In this document: positions 13,186-16,954 of the stretch, one piece after another
Layout of the letters: each line of letters opens with the position of its first letter
Numbering within the stretch: position 1 is the stretch's first letter
Origin: an uncultured Clostridia bacterium
GTDB taxonomy: Bacteria; Bacillota; Clostridia; Christensenellales; Borkfalkiaceae
Direction: 5' to 3'
Assembly: GCA_934254725.1 (NCBI GenBank)
Contig: CAKQLR010000042.1
Span: 1 to 16,954 of the forward strand
Length of the DNA stretch: 16,954 nt
Made by a program: the position numbers and the translations under genes
Notes under the pieces: model-generated
Database searches by the model: none
Told to the model about the DNA's origin: nothing
What the model saw: only the letters and a program-made list of their open reading frames with translations

Positions 13186-14643
13186 ATGGAAAACAGGATT
13201 GCCGTTCCGAACGGGAAAAGAAAAATATACATAACGATAATGATAATTTCCGCATTGTTTGTGGCAATCGGATTGTTGCTTATTTATCTTGGCAACACCC
13301 ATAAATTTTTGGGCGCCGCAACCGAAATTACCGCAACCGTGGAAAGAGTGGAATACGACGAGGACGAGTCAAGCGAAGTTTTCATATACACAAAAGAACA
13401 AAAACTTCCTTTCAGAATAACGTCCGTTTACACAACCGGTAGCGACGCGATGGTTTCGCCCGAAGCGCTTTGCAGCGAGCTTACCGCCGGCACCGTTATC
13501 ACCGTAATGGCTCTCGACGCGGATATGGAAAATAAAAGAGGCGTGTACATACGCGCGCTCAGGACTTCCGAAAAGGTTTATATAGACGAGGAAAAGGCTA
13601 AAGAAGCAATCGAACAAAACGACCGGGTAACAATGACGATAGGTATGGTTTTTGGCGGAGTTGCGTTCGCCGCGCTTGTTTCGGGGGTACTGCTTTTGAT
13701 TTTTGCAAGAGGCTCGGTCGAAACCGATTTGTTCAGATTTTTCGGCGAATCGATATGCGGCCCGCAGCCCGACGGGGCGCGTAAGTATCTTTTACCGTCG
13801 ATTTTAGTCATTGTGTGTCCTTTAATTTTTATCGTTCCGCTTATCGTTTGCAGCGAAACGGGCAACGACTTTTTAGCCGCGGTTTTTGCTATAATCATGC
13901 TTGTGACTTTTTTAATAGGAATAGTAATCGCCGCAATTCTCGGTGTGAAACTGAATAAAATGCGCCGCGTGTTCTATAAAGAATTGTTTACCTTTTCTCC
14001 CGATAAACTTACCGATGTGAAAGAGGGCCTATTTCCTTGCCAGACTTACGCGGGTGCGGAGCTTTTCCGCATAGACGAAAACGGCATTTCTTCGATAGCG
14101 GATTCCGCATACGACAGAATTTATTACGATATAGTCTCGGACAAAATCAAGGTGGGCACTGCGCCGAAAACGCTTAAAAACCGTTTGGATGAATTGAATG
14201 ATTTCGTAGCCTTCGATGAAAAAGGAACCCCTGTGGCGGGAATGGAGCCGGAAGAGCCTGTTTTTGAGGACTACGCGACGCCCACGGCTGAGAAAATAGG
14301 AATAATGCAATCGGAAAATAAAGACGCGTCGTTTGAAAACAACGACGCGCCGTTAAACACTTTGGCTGTAGGCGATACGCCTACCATTCCTTTCGATAAA
14401 GCAAATCTCCGCGCGATAGCCATTTACAAAAAGGGTATCACGCCGATGACCGTTATCGTTGCAACCGACCTCGAAGAAGGGAAATTCGGTCTGGATAAAG
14501 ACCTGTTTTTCATTCTCGATCCGGAGCTGTATTCTGTTCTTAAAAACCTGAACGTAGAAGTTAAAGGGCTTGACGACGCACTTTCTGATATAGACGAAAG
14601 AATGGCTAAATCCAAGTGCAAGCCCACACTGTACGGCTACTAA
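13186..14643 (+). CDS. Four-helix membrane protein of unknown function
   Basis: I do not recognise this 485-residue protein. Predicted features: a membrane helix at about 14-36; an outer-face beta-rich domain of about 110 residues (37-147; starts EITATVERVEYDED and includes QKLPFRI and GTVITVMALDADMENKRGVYIRAL, read in parts); helices at about 148-174, 201-223 and 229-256; then a long cytosolic C-terminal region (257-485) with an acidic, low-complexity section (about 355-395). The layout of helix, beta domain, helix resembles DUF3592-type membrane proteins, though I cannot confirm this. ATG at 13186 follows AGGGG (13176-13180). It lies 26 nt after the mgtE hairpin and is convergent with the SGNH-like gene. 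No promoter is visible, so it may depend on read-through from mgtE. Confidence 0.8.
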   Translation: MENRIAVPNGKRKIYITIMIISALFVAIGLLLIYLGNTHKFLGAATEITATVERVEYDEDESSEVFIYTKEQKLPFRITSVYTTGSDAMVSPEALCSELTAGTVITVMALDADMENKRGVYIRALRTSEKVYIDEEKAKEAIEQNDRVTMTIGMVFGGVAFAALVSGVLLLIFARGSVETDLFRFFGESICGPQPDGARKYLLPSILVIVCPLIFIVPLIVCSETGNDFLAAVFAIIMLVTFLIGIVIAAILGVKLNKMRRVFYKELFTFSPDKLTDVKEGLFPCQTYAGAELFRIDENGISSIADSAYDRIYYDIVSDKIKVGTAPKTLKNRLDELNDFVAFDEKGTPVAGMEPEEPVFEDYATPTAEKIGIMQSENKDASFENNDAPLNTLAVGDTPTIPFDKANLRAIAIYKKGITPMTVIVATDLEEGKFGLDKDLFFILDPELYSVLKNLNVEVKGLDDALSDIDERMAKSKCKPTLYGY

Positions 14644-14683
14644 AAAGTACTGATAATGCGTGTTTTGGGCGGGTTATAAGTTT

Positions 14684-15205
14684 TCAGATGCAGAACGCGT
14701 CCGCAAAACTTATCTTTCCGTTACGGAAAAATCCACTCATTCTCTTGAACAAACTCTCGTCCGAAGTACCTTCCTGCAATGGAATAAATTCCGTGCTGTT
14801 TGCTTCCGCAAGCGCTTTAAGTTTAAGCGTATATTCTTTGTCTTTGCCGTGTGCGGGCAAAATGCATATTTTGCAGGCCGGGCACGCCGTCTTAATTTTT
14901 TTGATAAGATTGTCATAATCAGCAAAGAATTTTTCATTTGTCGGCTCGTTTTCACCGAAGGAAACGAGGATTGTGTCGGGGAACAGTCCGTTAACGCAAT
15001 CGTCGAGGACAGTTATTGCTTCGGAAACGGTAAGCCCTTCGATGCTTCTGTTGTAAACGGCGTAGTCAAAAACTCTGCCTTGCATAAGATCGTAGAAGGG
15101 GAAAGAGTGCAGATAGCTTGAACCGAAAATCACCACTCCGTGTTCTGATGCCGCTTTGTTTAAAGTTTTGTAATTTTTTGCTTGTTCTTGAATATAATCA
15201 GTCAT
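14684..15205 (-). CDS. SGNH/GDSL-hydrolase-like protein, last catalytic block missing
   Basis: This 173-residue protein starts like a known Firmicute group of SGNH esterases (D-Y-I-x-E-Q-x-K-N-Y-x-T-L-N, then VVIFGSSYLHSFPFYDL). The nucleophile block GSS (about 29-31), the YNRSIEGLT block (about 51-59) and a GENEP block in place of G-x-N-D (about 84-88) are present. The C-terminal D-x-x-H block that completes the catalytic triad is absent: the protein ends in RNGKISFADAFCI, where family members have a T-x-(D/E)-G-x-H motif. It is shorter than relatives (about 190-220). I choose ATG at 15205 (AGAGG 8 nt upstream); the GTG at 15214 overlaps that site. It is 45 nt downstream of the PQ-loop gene with no terminator between, so likely the second gene of that operon. 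It may be inactive or have another role. Confidence 0.78.
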   Translation of the reverse strand: MTDYIQEQAKNYKTLNKAASEHGVVIFGSSYLHSFPFYDLMQGRVFDYAVYNRSIEGLTVSEAITVLDDCVNGLFPDTILVSFGENEPTNEKFFADYDNLIKKIKTACPACKICILPAHGKDKEYTLKLKALAEANSTEFIPLQEGTSDESLFKRMSGFFRNGKISFADAFCI

Positions 15206-15250
15206 ATTTTTCACCTCTTATTTTTTCTTTAAGTGCAGTTATTGTGCGTT

Positions 15251-15604
15251 TTAAGCGACTTTTGTAGTCGTTTTAGATACGATTTTATTCGTTTCGTCCG
15301 TTTCTGCTTTTGCGGAAACCTCGTTGCTTTTAGCCGCAAGTACCTCGTCGCGACGTTTGTTTATTATAGATATTATAAGGTCTGCAGTAACTACCGCAAG
15401 GTTGAAGATGTACAACCAAAGAACGTAGTTTGTTATACCGGATATGATTTTGCTTGCGATACCCGCGCAGTATCCTATAATAATAGCAATTGTAAAAACA
15501 AGACTCTTTCCTTTAGCGGATCTGGACTTAATGCTTTTGATAACCGAAATAGGCCAGGAAATACCAAAACAAATAAGCATTATAACTTCAAAAATTTGTG
15601 CCAT
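15251..15604 (-). CDS. PQ-loop / SemiSWEET-like small membrane protein
   Basis: This 117-residue protein has three membrane helices (about 4-23, 35-54, 58-80) in the layout of SemiSWEET and PQ-loop proteins, which act as dimers in transport of small solutes. The motif FGISWP (13-18) stands where the P-Q or related motif is found, followed by a basic loop (VIKSIKSRSAKGKSL) and GYCAGI in helix 2. The C-tail (81-117) is charged and Thr/Lys-rich. An in-frame ATG at 15655 would give 134 residues, but it lies within the -10 box of the gene's promoter and cannot be in the mRNA. At the chosen ATG (15604) the AAGGAG is 26 nt upstream, but a 6-bp hairpin between them (15612-15627) shortens the effective distance to 10 nt. 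Substrate is unknown. It is divergent from a LysR gene that probably regulates it. Confidence 0.72.
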   Translation of the reverse strand: MAQIFEVIMLICFGISWPISVIKSIKSRSAKGKSLVFTIAIIIGYCAGIASKIISGITNYVLWLYIFNLAVVTADLIISIINKRRDEVLAAKSNEVSAKAETDETNKIVSKTTTKVA

Positions 15605-15611
15605 ACTTTTA

Positions 15612-15636
15612 GGCGAAACCCTTCGCCGTTCTCCTT
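15612..15636 (-). promoter_or_regulatory. Ribosome binding site separated from its ATG by a hairpin
   Basis: On the minus strand AAGGAG (15631-15636) is followed by a perfect hairpin with stem GGCGAA/TTCGCC and loop GGGT (15612-15627), then 7 nt and the ATG at 15604. Folding of the 16-nt hairpin brings the site to an effective 10 nt from the start codon. Confidence 0.5.
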
Positions 15637-15653
15637 TTTTATTTTTCATACCC

Positions 15654-15682
15654 ATTATACGCTTGACAAACGATAATGTAAA
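15654..15682 (-). promoter_or_regulatory. Promoter of the PQ-loop gene
   Basis: Minus strand: TTTACA (15677-15682), 17-bp spacer, TATAAT (15654-15659). Five of six and six of six positions match consensus. Start predicted near 15647. It overlaps the divergent lysR promoter, whose -35 lies within this spacer. Confidence 0.75.
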
Positions 15683-15691
15683 ATATATATT
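15663..15691 (+). promoter_or_regulatory. Promoter of the lysR-type gene
   Basis: TTGACA (15663-15668), 17-bp spacer, TATATT (15686-15691). Start predicted near 15698. It shares most of its length with the divergent promoter at 15654-15682, so the two cannot be occupied by polymerase together. Confidence 0.75.
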
Positions 15692-15708
15692 TATTATTGA
15701 AACGATAA
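15668..15708. repeat. AAACGATAA direct repeat in the lysR promoter region
   Basis: AAACGATAA occurs at 15668-15676 and 15700-15708, 32 bp apart (about three helical turns). One copy lies in the promoter spacers and the other just after the predicted lysR start site; a LysR tetramer could bridge such sites, which would suit autoregulation. Confidence 0.4.
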
Positions 15709-15737
15709 CTTTCGGTTATAGATTTTTCGGAGGTATT

Positions 15738-16616
15738 ATGGAATTTATCAGGCTGAAATACTTTTACGAAGTGGCAAAGTGCGAACACGTAACAAAAGCC
15801 GCGGAAAATCTTCATATAGCCCAGCCCGCGCTGACTAAATCAATAAAGATACTTGAGGACGAGCTTGGCGTAAGCCTGTTTTATAAATCCGGCAGAAGAA
15901 TAAAGCTGACAAAGTACGGTGAATTCCTGAAAGGGAAAGTCGAACCTCTTCTCAGAGAGGTAGAACTTCTCCCTCAGACGGTGGAAAAAATGACGGATAT
16001 GGAAAAGAACACCGTTACGCTCAACGTGCTTGCCGCTTCCACGATAATCACGGATATCATTATAAAATTCAAGAAGAAGTACCCGGACGTCATCTTTCGC
16101 ATGACAAGAAAGGAAGACGACACCGATGCAGAAATAAACGTTTTAACTAACGCCACGGATTTTTCGGAAGGCTTCGGCGAAAAGAAAAAAGCCGTTATAG
16201 AAGAACGTATTTTCGTTGCCGTACCTAAAACGTCGCCTTTTGCAGACAGGGACGAGGTCGATTTGTCGGAGTTTAAACACAGTCAATTTATTTTACTTTC
16301 GGGTAAAAGGCGGTTTCGTTTGCTTTGCGACTATTATTGCGAGATTGCCGGGTTTTCGCCGCAGGTTGTATTTGAAAGCGATTCGCTCATCGCCGTAAAA
16401 AACCTGATACGGGCGGGCGAAGGCGTGGCTTTCTGGCCGCATTTTTCCTGGGGAAAAGCAGGCAGTAACATAAAATTTTTAAAAATAAAAAATCCGGATT
16501 GCCACAGAGAAATCGTTTTGCTTCTCGGCTCGGGACACAGAAATGTTTCGCCCGTCAGCGAAAAATTTTTCGAATTTCTGGTTAAAGAACTTTCCGCAAG
16601 CGCAAGTAAACTTTAA
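15738..16616 (+). CDS. LysR-family transcriptional regulator
   Basis: This 292-residue protein has the LysR plan: an N-terminal winged helix-turn-helix (about 1-60; AAENLHIAQPALTKSIKILE with the recognition helix at about 28-38, then L-x-x-ELGVSLFYKSGRRIKLTKYG), a linker helix (about 60-88) and a two-lobed effector-binding domain (about 90-292; opening NTVTLNVLAASTIITDIII). ATG at 15738 follows CGGAGG (15728-15733); the frame stays open upstream to 15444 only because it crosses the promoter and the opposite gene. It is divergent from the PQ-loop/SGNH pair with overlapping promoters, the classic arrangement for a LysR regulator that controls its neighbour and itself. The effector is unknown; one related to the PQ-loop solute is a guess. 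Confidence 0.95.
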   Translation: MEFIRLKYFYEVAKCEHVTKAAENLHIAQPALTKSIKILEDELGVSLFYKSGRRIKLTKYGEFLKGKVEPLLREVELLPQTVEKMTDMEKNTVTLNVLAASTIITDIIIKFKKKYPDVIFRMTRKEDDTDAEINVLTNATDFSEGFGEKKKAVIEERIFVAVPKTSPFADRDEVDLSEFKHSQFILLSGKRRFRLLCDYYCEIAGFSPQVVFESDSLIAVKNLIRAGEGVAFWPHFSWGKAGSNIKFLKIKNPDCHREIVLLLGSGHRNVSPVSEKFFEFLVKELSASASKL

Positions 16617-16671
16617 CTTTTTAATCGCGCGCGAATATAGGGAATGGATTCCTTATGAAAAAAATAAAATA

Positions 16672-16699
16672 AAAGCGCAAAAATCGCTTTACTTTTTTT
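16672..16699 (+). terminator. Terminator of the lysR-type gene
   Basis: AAAGCG (16672-16677) pairs with CGCTTT (16685-16690) around a 7-nt loop, followed by AC and seven Ts (16693-16699). It lies 56 nt after the lysR stop. Its 3' arm overlaps the -35 box of the next promoter. Confidence 0.75.
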
Positions 16700-16716
16700 G
16701 AAGGGGGTATTATAAT
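16688..16716 (+). promoter_or_regulatory. Promoter of the tRNA-Ala transcript
   Basis: TTTACT (16688-16693), 17-bp spacer, TATAAT (16711-16716). Start predicted near 16723, about 158 nt before the tRNA. The -35 sits in the descending arm and T run of the lysR terminator. Confidence 0.6.
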
Positions 16717-16722
16717 CTAAAG

Positions 16723-16880
16723 GAAGAAAATTTTGAAACGTATTCAAAATTTTGCGCTATCGCGTTCGCAAAGTTTCATTTTGCGCTTCCTTGGTTGAAA
16801 TACGGAGATATTACAGATATTTGCAAGCAAATTTGTGTCTTCTTGTATTTTAATTTAAGATTACTTAAAAAAATCGGCGT
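16723..16880 (+). ncRNA. Structured leader before tRNA-Ala
   Basis: No gene is visible in this stretch. It begins with a perfect 11-bp hairpin: AAAATTTTGAA (16727-16737) with TTCAAAATTTT (16743-16753), loop ACGTA. A competing stem TTTGCG (16751-16756) with CGCAAA (16767-16772) uses some of the same bases, and AAGGAAG (near 16720-16726) can pair with CTTCCTT (near 16786-16792), closing the whole element. It is probably a 5' leader removed during tRNA maturation, or a dispersed palindromic repeat. Confidence 0.45.
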
Positions 16881-16954
16881 GGGGGTATGGCTCAGTTGGT
16901 AGAGCGATGCGTTCGCAACGCATAGGCCAGGGGTTCGAATCCCCTTATCTCCAC
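16881..16954 (+). tRNA. tRNA-Ala, anticodon CGC, cut by the window edge
   Basis: All parts of the cloverleaf are present: acceptor GGGGGTA/TATCTCC, D stem GCTC/GAGC, anticodon stem ATGCG/CGCAT with loop TTCGCAA (anticodon CGC, codon GCG), variable loop AGGCC, T stem AGGGG/CCCCT with loop TTCGAAT, and discriminator A at 16953. The third acceptor pair is G-U, the main identity element for alanyl-tRNA synthetase. The window ends at the first C after the discriminator base, so the last two bases (CA, if the CCA is encoded) lie outside. Confidence 0.97.

Noticed and set aside
14660..15121. Plus-strand open frames over the SGNH-like gene
   Set aside because: They are antisense to a gene with recognisable catalytic blocks and lack ribosome binding sites; their translations are low in recognisable structure.
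15444..15737. Upstream extension of the lysR frame
   Set aside because: It runs through the PQ-loop gene on the other strand and both promoters. The ATG at 15738 has a strong ribosome binding site and the standard LysR N-terminus.
1..16954. CRISPR array, insertion sequence, prophage or toxin-antitoxin genes
   Set aside because: No regularly spaced repeats, transposase motifs, integrase, phage genes or known toxin-antitoxin signatures were seen.

Overview
The window looks like a chromosomal segment of an anaerobic, low-to-moderate GC Firmicute (Clostridia-like, possibly near Christensenellales). The reasons are a single-chain pyruvate:ferredoxin oxidoreductase, a feo operon with two FeoA proteins and the small cysteine-rich FeoB-associated protein, a YqzL-RecO pair, strong AGGAGG-type ribosome binding sites, and several near-consensus sigma-A promoters with 17-bp spacers. 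The genus assignment is inference. I saw no phage, transposon, CRISPR array or defence cassette; most of the window is housekeeping and metabolism.

Layout. (1) 1-230: the last 13 nt of a structured RNA, most likely tmRNA, and two terminators. (2) 231-4305: a TetR-family regulator on the minus strand, divergent from a feo iron-uptake operon (feoA-like, feoA, feoB, Cys-rich protein). A 27-bp palindrome and an overlapping 24-bp palindrome cover the -35 region of a perfect TTGACA-17-TATAAT promoter. (3) 4306-5410: a structured intergenic stretch, then two divergent small proteins of unknown function. (4) 5411-9136: a minus-strand pyruvate:ferredoxin oxidoreductase with its own promoter, facing a bidirectional terminator. 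(5) 9268-14643: plus-strand genes for an M29 aminopeptidase, YqzL-like protein, RecO, an MgtE magnesium transporter and an unrecognised four-helix membrane protein. (6) 14684-16699: a minus-strand pair (SGNH-hydrolase-like protein lacking its last catalytic block, and a PQ-loop/SemiSWEET-like membrane protein) divergent from a LysR-type regulator, with overlapping face-to-face promoters. (7) 16688-16954: a promoter, a structured leader and a tRNA-Ala(CGC) cut at its CCA end by the window edge.

How the parts fit. FeoA/FeoB import Fe2+, which supplies the Fe-S clusters of enzymes such as the oxidoreductase; this link is metabolic, not a shared operon. The TetR-feo arrangement suggests that this regulator controls iron uptake, which would be atypical (Fur or DtxR-type regulators are usual). 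The LysR gene probably controls the divergent PQ-loop/SGNH pair and itself. The least explained items are the feo operator array, the acidic extracellular insert in FeoB, the divergent small-protein pair at 4504-5410, the 485-residue membrane protein, the SD-hairpin-ATG start of the PQ-loop gene and the structured tRNA leader.
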